From assembly GCA_022827625.1 (NCBI GenBank), contig JAJEIE010000038.1, forward strand, positions 1 through 64,000: 64,000 nucleotides of DNA, given 5' to 3'. Made by a program: the position numbers and the translations under genes. The notes under the pieces were generated by a model that saw nothing but the letters and a program-made list of their open reading frames with translations, was not told where the DNA came from and made no database searches. Positions within the stretch are counted from its first letter, which is position 1. Each line of letters begins with the position of its first letter. This stretch comes from Candidatus Poribacteria bacterium. GTDB taxonomy: Bacteria; Poribacteria; WGA-4E; WGA-3G. Below, in pieces: positions 51,703-59,324 of the stretch.

Positions 51703-52674
51703 GTGGAAAACGCTGGCAATAAGAACGATCCCGCAATCGCGATAACAACTTATAATTTCGAGGACATCGCTGAGTTCGAGAGGGCTACAGCGGTTACCTT
51801 CGGCGTGTTTGATGGGATCCACATAGGACACCAAGCGGTTATCAAGACGCTGTTGCAGCGCGCTGCACAAGACAGATTGATGAGCGTGCTTGTTGGCTTC
51901 TATCCACATCCACTTGCGTTTTTATCTCCAGAACGATGTCCCCCCATCCTGACACCTCTCTCCAAACGTATCGAAATTCTTCAGCAATCCGGCATTGATA
52001 AAATCGTCATGCTTAACTTTGATGCCCAGATTGCGGCAATGTCTCCAGAATCCTTTGTCGAAAAGGTGCTTTTGGAAAAATGCCGAGCCAAACACGTTGT
52101 CGTTGGGTACGCCTGTCAATTCGGGAAAAATCGCGCCGGTAACGCGCAACGCTTGGCAGAAATCAGTGAGGATTACCCATTTGATGTCTCGATCGTTCCA
52201 CCAACCGAAATAAACGGTGCGCCTGTTCATAGTACCCGTATTCGTCAAGCCCTCGCAAGGGGAGACCTCCGATGGAGTGCCCAACTCTTGGGCCGTCCGT
52301 ACTCATTAATCGGCGAGGTTATCCACGGCGATGGCAGAGGCAGGCAACTCGGGTTTCCAACAGCAAATATAGACACCCGCAACCAAATCTGTCCACCTAA
52401 CGGCGTATACGCAATCCGCGCGAAATTAGAGGGCAAATGGTTAGACGGTGTATTGAACATTGGGACCCGTCCGACCTTTAACGAGTTGAACTTTCAAGTA
52501 GAAAGCTACTTTTTTGATTTTAATGAAACCATCTACGGTAAATCGGTAGAAATCTTTTTCGTGGAAAAAATTAGAAGCGAACGGAAGTTTCCAAACCTTC
52601 AATCCCTTGTGCAACAGATACAACGCGATATCATGGCTGCTGCAGAGATCCTTGCTGAATCTGCGCTGCAGTAG
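51703..52674 (+). CDS. ribF: Bifunctional riboflavin kinase / FAD synthetase
   Basis: A 323-residue enzyme that makes FMN and FAD from riboflavin. The N-terminal nucleotidyltransferase domain shows VTFGVFDGIHIGHQAVI and later STRIRQALARGD; the C-terminal kinase domain shows GDGRGRQLGFPTANI and NIGTRPTF. Complete. Start is GTG after AAGGA, 12 bases behind nrnA. Confidence 0.96.
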   Translation: MENAGNKNDPAIAITTYNFEDIAEFERATAVTFGVFDGIHIGHQAVIKTLLQRAAQDRLMSVLVGFYPHPLAFLSPERCPPILTPLSKRIEILQQSGIDKIVMLNFDAQIAAMSPESFVEKVLLEKCRAKHVVVGYACQFGKNRAGNAQRLAEISEDYPFDVSIVPPTEINGAPVHSTRIRQALARGDLRWSAQLLGRPYSLIGEVIHGDGRGRQLGFPTANIDTRNQICPPNGVYAIRAKLEGKWLDGVLNIGTRPTFNELNFQVESYFFDFNETIYGKSVEIFFVEKIRSERKFPNLQSLVQQIQRDIMAAAEILAESALQ

Positions 52675-52709
52675 ATGGTATCAAAACTATTTGGACGCAA
52701 GAGTTTAAT

Positions 52710-52738
52710 TTGAATTTCAGGTCGATATGTAGTATTAT
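52710..52738 (+). promoter_or_regulatory. Promoter of rpsO-pnp
   Basis: TTGAAT (52710-52715), 17 bases, TATTAT (52733-52738). The leader of about 180 bases before rpsO is long enough for S15 autoregulation, but I see no recognised S15-binding structure. Confidence 0.65.
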
Positions 52739-52928
52739 ATACGTATCAAGTATAGATAAGAAGTGGAATACTCATCGCAAACAGCTGAGTTCTCATACCA
52801 TACAGTGTCTCGCGTATTATTTTCTCATAGAGTCCGCTTTATAAGATGATTTTTGATGAGACTCAATGAATAAGTTTCTAAAACTTGTTGTTTAAATCAG
52901 TTGTTCAACCCAAAGGAGGCGAACGCAA

Positions 52929-53219
52929 TTGGCAATTAGTGCAGCAGAGAAAAAGGAATTAATGCAACAGCATCAGCTACACCAGCAGGATACTGGCTCT
53001 CCGGAGGCACAAGTGGCAATTTTAACTGCTCGTATTCGGCAGTTGACTGAACATTTTCAGACACACCGGAAGGATTATCATTCCCGTCATGGACTCTTCC
53101 GCCTTGTTGGTAAGCAGCGCCGTTTGTTACGGTATCTATACAAAAAAGATGTTACGCGCTATTACCGTTTAATTAATGAACTTGGAATTCGTGACACTAT
53201 CGGATCGAGGAGAAGTTAG
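52929..53219 (+). CDS. rpsO: 30S ribosomal protein S15
   Basis: A 96-residue four-helix protein that binds the central domain of 16S rRNA. The signature [19 protein letters not shown] and [19 protein letters not shown] are unmistakable. It starts with TTG after AAAGGAGG; no better start exists. Slightly longer than the usual 89 residues at the C-terminus. pnp follows after about 50 bases, as in most bacteria. Confidence 0.98.
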   Translation: MAISAAEKKELMQQHQLHQQDTGSPEAQVAILTARIRQLTEHFQTHRKDYHSRHGLFRLVGKQRRLLRYLYKKDVTRYYRLINELGIRDTIGSRRS

Positions 53220-53271
53220 GTTTTGCGTTGGTAACACGAGAAAAAATGGAAATACAGGAGTAGTATATAGA

Positions 53272-55590
53272 ATGAAAGTTGAAATGCAACTTGGGAGCGA
53301 GAAGTTATCAATTGAAACTGGGAAAGTTGCGAAACAGGCAGACGGAGCAGTTTGGGTCCAATACGGTGGAACGGTTGTCTTAGTCACAGTAGTAGCCGAT
53401 GACAGTGGACATGACTTGGATTTTTTTCCGTTAACAGTAGATTACCGTGAGAGAGGTTATGCGACAGGGCGCATCCCAACGGTCTACGGTAGGCGCGAGC
53501 CACGTCCTGGAACATCAGAACAACTGATTGCCCGCTTAATTGATCACTGCATTCGCCCTCTCTTTCCAAAAGACTTCAAAGCAGAAGTCCAAGTTTTATG
53601 TAACGTGTTTTCATCGGACGGCATTCATCCTGCGGATGTTCCTGCGCTTATCGGTACATCTGCGGCGCTGTCGATTTCCGATATCCCGTTTAACGGGCCA
53701 GTTGCCGCGGTCACAGTCGGGAAAATTGAAAACGAATTGATAATCAATCCGAGTTATGAAGAATTACACGCCTCCGAGATGGAACTGTTCGTCAGTGGCA
53801 AGGCGGACGCGGTGATGTCTGTCGAAGGTAGTGGCCATGAAATCCCGGACGACGAAGTTATTGATACAATTGTTGCTGCCCACGCGCAGATCAAAGAAGT
53901 TATCAAACTTCAAGAAGGATTGGCAGCGGTATGCAGTAATGCCAAACGGGATTACGCCTCCAAAGACATCGAATCAGACCTTAGCTCTCGTGTCCGAAAT
54001 CTCGCGACATCGCGGATTCGAGAATCTATCGGAATGGCAGACAAAAAACTGCGGGAAGATTACCTCGAACAGGTCCAAGAAGAAGTCCTATCAGAAATCC
54101 TTGAAGATATACCTGAGGAAACGGATCCGAATGCGACAAAGGACACGATTTCTATCTTAAGCGAAATCGAAAAAGAAGAGATGCGCGAAGCCATTCTGAC
54201 AGAAGGCAAACGTGTTGATGGACGCGGTGTAACAGATATTCGTCCGATCTCTGGAGAGGTTGCCCTGCTCCCGCACACGCACGGATCAGCACTCTTTACC
54301 AGGGGCCAGACGCAGGCACTTTGTGTAACGACCCTCGGCACATCAGGCGATGAAGATGTCCAACGCGGACTTGATGGCGAAGCGAGGCGCTCTTTCTTTT
54401 TACACTACAACTTCCCTCCCTTCAGTACCGGTGAAGTCAAAAGGATGATGGGTCCGGGGCGTCGGGAAATCGGTCACGGTGCCTTGGCACAAAAGGCACT
54501 CGAACCTGTTATCCCAGAGAAGGAAGACTTCCACTATACCATCCGAGTGGTATCGGAAATCTTGGAATCTAACGCCTCATCGTCAATGGCAAGCGTCTGT
54601 GGGGCAACCTTAGCACTCTTGGATGCTGGTGTCCCGTTAAAAAGACCTGTCGCTGGAATTGGTGTTGGTCTAATTAAAGAAGCGGACCAGGAAGCAATAC
54701 TTACCGACATGCTCGGCACTGAAGATTTCCTCGGCGATATGGACTTTAAAGTCGCCGGGACCAGCGAAGGTGTTACCGCGATTCAGATGGACATCAAGAT
54801 TGACGGGGTTAGTCCAGAGTTGATGCGCCGCGCCATCCATCAAGCGAAAGAGGCACGCCTCGCAGTCATTGAGCAGATGAACGCTGTCATAGCGGAACCG
54901 CGTGCAGAACTCTCTCCCTACGCACCGCGAATTCACTCGCTCCAAATTGCTCAGCAAAAAATTAAAGACCTCATCGGACCCCGGGGTAAAACTGTGCAAG
55001 GCATCCAAGAAGAGACCAACACAACCATCAATATTGAAGATGATGGTACTGTTGAGATCGCGGCGACAAGTGCTGAAGATGTCAAACGCGCTGAGGAAAA
55101 AGTTCTTGCAATCACGGCGATGCCTGAGATTGGGAAAGAGTATACCGGAAAGGTCGTCCGAACTGCGCCCTTCGGTGCATTTGTGGAGATCTTGCCCGGG
55201 AAGGATGGACTTGTCCATATTTCGCAAATGGGAGATGGCTATGTCCGCCGCGCTGAGGATGTCATGCAGGTCGGTGATGAAGTCACTGTTCGTATTCTCA
55301 CTATCGACGAACAGGATCGTGTAGATCTGACACTCGTCGCAGCGGGTGGAGTCCCGGTTGAAGAACTGAATATCGAATCGAATGATGATCGTGAATTCTC
55401 AAGTGAGCGAGAGGGTCCAAGAGACTATCGTGATACCGGACGTTCTGGCTATCGCGATAACCGCGACTCACGGAATAGGCGTGGTAACGATACTCGCGAC
55501 CGCCGTAATAGTCGTTATGACCAACGTGACAATACACGCGACTTCCGAAATCGTCGCTCGCCACGTATCCCGAAAGGACGACCTCGATAG
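53272..55590 (+). CDS. pnp: Polyribonucleotide nucleotidyltransferase (PNPase)
   Basis: A 772-residue 3'-5' phosphorolytic exonuclease. Two RNase PH-like domains, KH (IKDLIGPRGKTVQGIQEE) and S1 (GKVVRTAPFGAFVEILPGKD) domains are complete. FFLHYNFPPFSTGEVKRMMG marks the catalytic core. After the S1 domain comes a tail of about 60 residues rich in Arg, Asp, Asn and Gly, with many RD and NRR units; it is probably an RNA- or protein-binding disordered tail. Start at 53272 follows AGGAG; the longer frame overlaps rpsO. A strong terminator follows. Confidence 0.97.
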   Translation: MKVEMQLGSEKLSIETGKVAKQADGAVWVQYGGTVVLVTVVADDSGHDLDFFPLTVDYRERGYATGRIPTVYGRREPRPGTSEQLIARLIDHCIRPLFPKDFKAEVQVLCNVFSSDGIHPADVPALIGTSAALSISDIPFNGPVAAVTVGKIENELIINPSYEELHASEMELFVSGKADAVMSVEGSGHEIPDDEVIDTIVAAHAQIKEVIKLQEGLAAVCSNAKRDYASKDIESDLSSRVRNLATSRIRESIGMADKKLREDYLEQVQEEVLSEILEDIPEETDPNATKDTISILSEIEKEEMREAILTEGKRVDGRGVTDIRPISGEVALLPHTHGSALFTRGQTQALCVTTLGTSGDEDVQRGLDGEARRSFFLHYNFPPFSTGEVKRMMGPGRREIGHGALAQKALEPVIPEKEDFHYTIRVVSEILESNASSSMASVCGATLALLDAGVPLKRPVAGIGVGLIKEADQEAILTDMLGTEDFLGDMDFKVAGTSEGVTAIQMDIKIDGVSPELMRRAIHQAKEARLAVIEQMNAVIAEPRAELSPYAPRIHSLQIAQQKIKDLIGPRGKTVQGIQEETNTTINIEDDGTVEIAATSAEDVKRAEEKVLAITAMPEIGKEYTGKVVRTAPFGAFVEILPGKDGLVHISQMGDGYVRRAEDVMQVGDEVTVRILTIDEQDRVDLTLVAAGGVPVEELNIESNDDREFSSEREGPRDYRDTGRSGYRDNRDSRNRRGNDTRDRRNSRYDQRDNTRDFRNRRSPRIPKGRPR

Positions 55591-55633
55591 TAACGGAAAC
55601 CCTCTGAATCAGATCGCAATCCTAATACTGGTA

Positions 55634-55659
55634 GGCGAGGTTTCTAACCTCGCCTTTTT
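55634..55659 (+). terminator. Intrinsic terminator of rpsO-pnp
   Basis: GGCGAGGTT (55634-55642) and AACCTCGCC (55646-55654) form a 9-bp stem with a 3-base loop followed by TTTTT. The hairpin has the same plan as the dispersed palindromes in this window and may be a repeat taken over as a terminator. Confidence 0.85.
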
Positions 55660-55669
55660 CCTTTAAGGT

Positions 55670-55858
55670 AACCCAAGTTGCCACCCATTTATAGACATAG
55701 CACTCCAAATCAACGGTATGAATGCCTTAATGGCATTCCCCGGGAGTGCAAGAGTTCACATACGCCATTTTCTATAGACATATCACCCCACTGGGGTGAA
55801 GAGGGCATCTGGAGACTTCTTTGAAAACGTTCAAAACCTGTTAGTAGCAACTTGGGTT
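55670..55858. mobile_element. 189-bp MITE-like element
   Basis: Perfect 12-bp terminal inverted repeats AACCCAAGTTGC (55670-55681) and GCAACTTGGGTT (55847-55858). TTAAGGTA occurs directly at both ends (55663-55670 and 55857-55864), like a target duplication overlapping the ends by one or two bases. Inside are the direct repeat TATAGACATA, the hairpin TCACCCC-ACT-GGGGTGA (55783-55799) and one AATCAACGGTAT repeat. It has no gene. Confidence 0.6.
55707..55745 (+). repeat. AATCAACGGTAT-hairpin repeat, copy B
   Basis: AATCAACGGTAT followed by GAATGCC-TTAAT-GGCATTC and CCCCGGG. CACTCC (55701-55706) and GGAGTG (55743-55748) add an outer stem. Nested in the MITE-like element. Confidence 0.8.
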
Positions 55859-55870
55859 AAGGTAGGCAGG

Positions 55871-55888
55871 CGAGGTCACCCTACCTCG
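55871..55888. repeat. Small hairpin after the MITE-like element
   Basis: CGAGGT and ACCTCG form a 6-bp stem around CACCCT. Resembles the pnp terminator arm and may be another member of that palindrome group. Confidence 0.4.
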
Positions 55889-55942
55889 ACTATCAGGGAT
55901 GCAGTGAATGTTCGTTTATTTTTCAAGTGTACCATAAATGTT

Positions 55943-55971
55943 TTGCATATCATTTATTTTTTTGCTATAAT
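55943..55971 (+). promoter_or_regulatory. Promoter of the candidate omega-RNA / IsrB transcript
   Basis: TTGCAT (55943-55948), a 17-base spacer and perfect TATAAT (55966-55971). The expected start is near 55978, about 50 bases before the structured RNA region and about 250 before the IsrB ATG. Confidence 0.7.
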
Positions 55972-55977
55972 TTGAAG

Positions 55978-56231
55978 AAGTGATTTATACAAAAATAACA
56001 CAGATCAATGCAACAAGAGGTAGCAGAAGTCAACTACCCAAGTCTAAAGACTTGGGCTTGTGCGAAGCGTAGCCAGCGTCCACTCCATAAGTTAAACGGT
56101 TGACTACAGTAAAATATCGTAATATCTGTGGTGGTTCGCAAAAGTATTTAGGATACTCCCCTCGTCCTATATCAATGCCGATATTACGATCTGGAAGGGG
56201 CAATATAAACTCCATTGGAGCATTACAAACG
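55978..56231 (+). ncRNA. Candidate omega-RNA (HEARO-type guide RNA) of IsrB
   Basis: About 250 bases with no protein-coding signal directly upstream of IsrB, the place where IscB and IsrB guide RNAs are encoded. AGTCAAC (56028-56034) pairs with GTTGACT (56099-56105). Inside is the perfect hairpin CCCAAGTC-TAAA-GACTTGGG (56037-56056) followed by CTTGTGCGAAGCG. In known systems the guide is the 5' segment copied from the DNA flanking the element, which here would be near 55978-56020. Boundaries are inferred; the 3' end may reach into the gene. Confidence 0.65.
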
Positions 56232-57272
56232 ATGTTTGTTCCTGTTGTAGACGAAAACCAAAATCCACTTATGCCCACTAAGCCTTCACGGGCACGGAAG
56301 TGGATTAGAGACAAGAAGGCGACACCCTTTTGGAAAAATGGCGTGTTTTGTCTGCGTCTGAATGTGGATCCTTCTGATAGGTATTTCCAAGAGATATGCG
56401 TCGGTGTTGACCCCGGCAGTAAGAAGGAAGGCTTTACCATCAAATCAGAGGCACACACTTATTTGAATATCCAAGCCGATGCCCACAGCAAAGTTGGCAA
56501 GAAAGTTGAAAAGCGTCGTGAGTTGCGGAGGGGGCGTCGTTCTCGCAAATGTCCGAATCGCAAACAGAAAAAACACAATCTATCTAACAGAGATCGTATC
56601 CCCGCCGGCACACGTGCGAGATGGAACTGGAAACTGCGTATTCTTGACTGGTTATCGAAAATCTATCCCATCACACATGTCTGTGTTGAAGATATTAAGG
56701 CACGAACGATAGAACGTGCGAAGAAGTGGAACACCTCTTTCAGTCCACTTGAAGTCGGTAAGCAGTGGTTCTATACCGAAATCCGAAAACGGTGGGAGTT
56801 GCTGACGTTACCCGGATGGGAAACCCAAGAGATACGGGAGAGTCTCGGTCTGAAGAAATCCTCAAAGAAACTATCAGAGACGTTTGATGCCCATTGTGTC
56901 GATTCTTGGTGTCTCGCTTACCATGTCGTTGGCGGTGAGGGTGTCGTAGATAACACAGCTATATTCTGTATATCGCCGATACCGCTCCGGAGACGTGAAC
57001 TCCACAGACAGAACCCACAGAAAGGTGGGGAACGTCCGCGTTACGGTGGCACGACTTGCGATGGATTCGTGAAGAACACTCTCGTGAAACATGTTAAGCA
57101 CGGCTTGACGCGTATTAGTGGATTTGGCAAGACAGGTATTTCTCTGTATGCTTTAGAGGGAAACCAACGTCTCTGTCAAAATGCGAAAACAGAAGATTTT
57201 AAAGTGCTAACACGCCTCAACTTCAACTATAGGAGCGGGCATGCCTCCCCCGGTTCATGCCACACGGCATGA
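56232..57272 (+). CDS. isrB: IsrB-type RNA-guided nickase (IscB relative without HNH)
   Basis: A 346-residue protein. The N-terminal PLMP domain reads VVDENQNPLMPTKPSRARKW (residues 6-24). RuvC-I is GVDPGSKKEGFTI with Asp60; an Arg-rich bridge helix (KRRELRRGRRSRK, 94-106) follows; RuvC-II has Glu153 (CVEDIKA); RuvC-III has His221 and Asp224 (DAHCVDSWCLA). Only about 66 residues separate RuvC-II and III, leaving no room for the HNH domain of IscB. The C-terminal part (RRRELHRQNPQKGG onward) matches the target-adjacent-motif domain of the family. ATG at 56232 fits the family start; the longer TTG frame runs through the RNA. No TnpA transposase is nearby. Confidence 0.87.
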   Translation: MFVPVVDENQNPLMPTKPSRARKWIRDKKATPFWKNGVFCLRLNVDPSDRYFQEICVGVDPGSKKEGFTIKSEAHTYLNIQADAHSKVGKKVEKRRELRRGRRSRKCPNRKQKKHNLSNRDRIPAGTRARWNWKLRILDWLSKIYPITHVCVEDIKARTIERAKKWNTSFSPLEVGKQWFYTEIRKRWELLTLPGWETQEIRESLGLKKSSKKLSETFDAHCVDSWCLAYHVVGGEGVVDNTAIFCISPIPLRRRELHRQNPQKGGERPRYGGTTCDGFVKNTLVKHVKHGLTRISGFGKTGISLYALEGNQRLCQNAKTEDFKVLTRLNFNYRSGHASPGSCHTA

Positions 57273-57285
57273 ATACCGTTGATTC
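57245..57285 (-). repeat. AATCAACGGTAT-hairpin repeat, copy C, at the IsrB gene end
   Basis: Read on the minus strand: GAATCAACGGTAT, then stem TTCATGCC-GTGT-GGCATGAA and CCGGGGGAG. It contains the IsrB stop codon and the last nine or so codons. It may be the right end of the IsrB element, or an independent repeat inserted there. Confidence 0.75.
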
Positions 57286-57315
57286 TAAAGGATGGGGTCC
57301 CCTGCCCGAAGATTG

Positions 57316-57576
57316 ATGAAAATAAGACGAAACACCAGCAAACACACTCTCGACAAAGCAGATCTGCTCGACCAGAAATGGGTAACCTACTTTTTAGCGA
57401 TTGTTCTCATTCTGCTTGTCCTCATCTTTGTTGTTTTACTATCGCCTACCTATAAACGATACATTGTTGATACCGCCAAATCCGTGTTTTACGGCGGAAA
57501 ACAGAAAGTACCGCGTCCAAAGGCTTCACCAGCGAACTTCCAAAGCCCTGCGGTGCTAAATGGTTTAATATTCTGA
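57316..57576 (+). CDS. Small single-pass membrane protein
   Basis: An 86-residue protein: a basic N-terminus (MKIRRNTSKHTL), one TM helix at about residues 25-45 (YFLAIVLILLVLIFVVLL), then a basic segment with YKRYIVDTAK and a Pro-rich end. I recognise no family. It lies 76 bases before the LptE-like gene on the same strand, so an envelope role is possible. No strong ribosome site precedes the ATG. Confidence 0.55.
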   Translation: MKIRRNTSKHTLDKADLLDQKWVTYFLAIVLILLVLIFVVLLSPTYKRYIVDTAKSVFYGGKQKVPRPKASPANFQSPAVLNGLIF

Positions 57577-57651
57577 ACCTAACAGACGAACACAGAACGA
57601 CGATACAACACGAGTCGGATTACACTTTTCGGCAAAATTCGGGAGAGAAAG

Positions 57652-58170
57652 ATGTACAGGACCTTGTTCACGTTAGCGATACTGATAACACTATCCCTAT
57701 TGGTTTCTGGGTGCGGTTACTACTCTAAATCAGAATATCTTGAGCATATCTCAACCATCCGTATTTCGCCAATTGAAATTTTGGATGCCGATTTCGCTTA
57801 TGACACGACCTCTCAACGACCATACGACGAAGTGATTCATGAAAAATTAACACAACGCTTCAATCGAAAATGGCGAGACGGGAACGACTCCGAATTTACG
57901 ATGCGGATACAGGATTACACTTTAGTAGAGTACGGCTTCGGTCCGCAAGGCGAGGTTGAAATGCTACGGATGACGCTACAAATTGAATACGAATTTCTGG
58001 ATCGGGTTCGCAATACGATGATCGCTGAAAGAGACAACTACATCCAAGTTCACGATTTCTATGTCGTCCCGAATCGAGCTGAGCCGATGGAAACCCCGGC
58101 ACAAGCCAGAAACCTTATTGTCGAAGAGTTGATAGAAGACCTTTATAACAATCTTGCTGAACAGTGGTAA
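57652..58170 (+). CDS. LptE-like outer membrane lipoprotein
   Basis: A 172-residue lipoprotein. The signal peptide ends in the lipobox LVSGC (Cys near residue 21), followed by GYYS, close to the C-GYxx start of LptE proteins. The rest (HEKLTQRFNRKWRDGND, then a beta strand-rich part) fits the LptE fold, which plugs the LptD pore for lipopolysaccharide insertion in the outer membrane. No lptD is in the window, so the name is withheld. Ribosome site GGGAGAG. Confidence 0.75.
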   Translation: MYRTLFTLAILITLSLLVSGCGYYSKSEYLEHISTIRISPIEILDADFAYDTTSQRPYDEVIHEKLTQRFNRKWRDGNDSEFTMRIQDYTLVEYGFGPQGEVEMLRMTLQIEYEFLDRVRNTMIAERDNYIQVHDFYVVPNRAEPMETPAQARNLIVEELIEDLYNNLAEQW

Positions 58171-58198
58171 CAAGACGTTGCACGGGAGCGCTGCGCGA

Positions 58199-59281
58199 AT
58201 GAAACGCAAGGCAATACACATCTTTTATAGACTTCCTCACTTTTCACTCGGTACGCTGCTCTTTTTCAGTTCAATGCTGATTTCGTGCGGTGAAGAACGG
58301 GGGAACTGGACATCTGTCCAACAGGAAGCCGAATACATCTACGGTGTATGGCATAGCCCGACAACGAAGCAGGCACAACAGACGATACTTAAAGTCGAAG
58401 AAAACATCAAAAACGCGTCAAGACTCTTAGAGCAATCCGTAACAACAGCAGCCAACGTCCAAACAACTGTTTCACCCGAACACCTTTTACCGAGTGATGG
58501 CGGCTTATCGGGTTGGGTACAGTCGCGCGCGCCATCAACTTACGAAGGCACAACACTTTATCGTGACAGACCCTCGTCCCCGGATCTCTACTACGCTTTC
58601 GGCTTCAAACGTCAGGCAGAAGTGGAATACGAAACGCCTCAATTCGGTTCAAAACCGTTGATTCTACTCGAAGTCTTCGATATGGGTTCACCAGAAAACG
58701 CCTTTGGGATTTATAATTTTCACACCTACCCAAAAATGAAATTTGAATGGATTGGGAGTAAGGCAATGCTTTCAGGTAACTATCTCCGATTTTCAAAAGG
58801 CAAGTATTTCATTCAAATTGAGGGCTACGAAATAGCGACCGGCATCCGAGAAGGCATGGTCACACTCGCTAAAACTATCGCTACGCAGATTAAAGACCCG
58901 TCACCAGAACCGCCAATCCTTGCGTTATTGCCGAGTCACAATAAGGTAAACGGAAGTATCAAGGTATTCCGTTCAAATTGGGTATTGCGTCAACTCTACA
59001 GCACACTCCCTGTTAGCACACCACAATTAACGGATACAGCCATCGGGGTATCTGCGCGTTATCTGGACAACACGAAATCAAAAAACTGGACGGATGCCCA
59101 AATTGCTTTCATCATCCGTTTCGCTGACACCACTACTGCGGAAGCCGCGTATACGCTTTATCGAGATTCCTTAACGAAAGGGAAAATGCCTTTTGAAGTC
59201 GGCACGAGTGGAAACCTTCTCATCAACGAAGCCTCTTCTGTAGGAGGGGTTTCCAACCCCGATACGAAACCTCTTCTGTAG
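58199..59281 (+). CDS. DUF6599-like lipoprotein
   Basis: A 360-residue lipoprotein. Signal peptide with lipobox MLISCGEE (Cys near residue 30). Blocks resembling DUF6599 proteins are DLYYAFGFKRQAEVEYE, LEVFDMGSPENAFGIYNF and FSKGKYFIQIEG. The fold is probably a duplicated PsbP/DUF-like domain, function unknown. The last 17 codons and the stop lie inside a 38-bp tandem palindromic repeat, so the C-terminus seems to have been rewritten by the repeat. The start at 58199 follows GGGAG; the longer frame starts inside the LptE-like gene. Confidence 0.78.
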   Translation: MKRKAIHIFYRLPHFSLGTLLFFSSMLISCGEERGNWTSVQQEAEYIYGVWHSPTTKQAQQTILKVEENIKNASRLLEQSVTTAANVQTTVSPEHLLPSDGGLSGWVQSRAPSTYEGTTLYRDRPSSPDLYYAFGFKRQAEVEYETPQFGSKPLILLEVFDMGSPENAFGIYNFHTYPKMKFEWIGSKAMLSGNYLRFSKGKYFIQIEGYEIATGIREGMVTLAKTIATQIKDPSPEPPILALLPSHNKVNGSIKVFRSNWVLRQLYSTLPVSTPQLTDTAIGVSARYLDNTKSKNWTDAQIAFIIRFADTTTAEAAYTLYRDSLTKGKMPFEVGTSGNLLINEASSVGGVSNPDTKPLL

Positions 59282-59303
59282 GAGGGGTTTCCAACCCCGA
59301 TAC
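59228..59303 (-). repeat. 38-bp tandem palindromic repeat, two copies
   Basis: Two units (59228-59265 and 59266-59303) that differ at one base. Each contains GGGGTTT-CC-AACCCC preceded by CTTCTGTAGGA, the inverse of the palindrome-TCCTACAGAAG plan seen at 11821 and 35450. The first copy and the start of the second are coding for the upstream lipoprotein. Confidence 0.9.
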
Positions 59304-59324
59304 CTTATAAAAAAGGAGCTTTTT

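Noticed and set aside
55382-55666. 94-codon frame at the end of pnp
   Set aside because: It overlaps the pnp tail in another frame and runs into the terminator hairpin.
56100-56231. 44-codon N-terminal extension of IsrB from a TTG
   Set aside because: The extension lies in the structured RNA region and the family starts just before the PLMP motif, at the ATG 56232.
56232-57272. TnpB/Cas12-type or IscB nuclease
   Set aside because: The PLMP domain and bridge-helix order fit the IscB group rather than TnpB, and there is no HNH domain between RuvC-II and RuvC-III as IscB requires.
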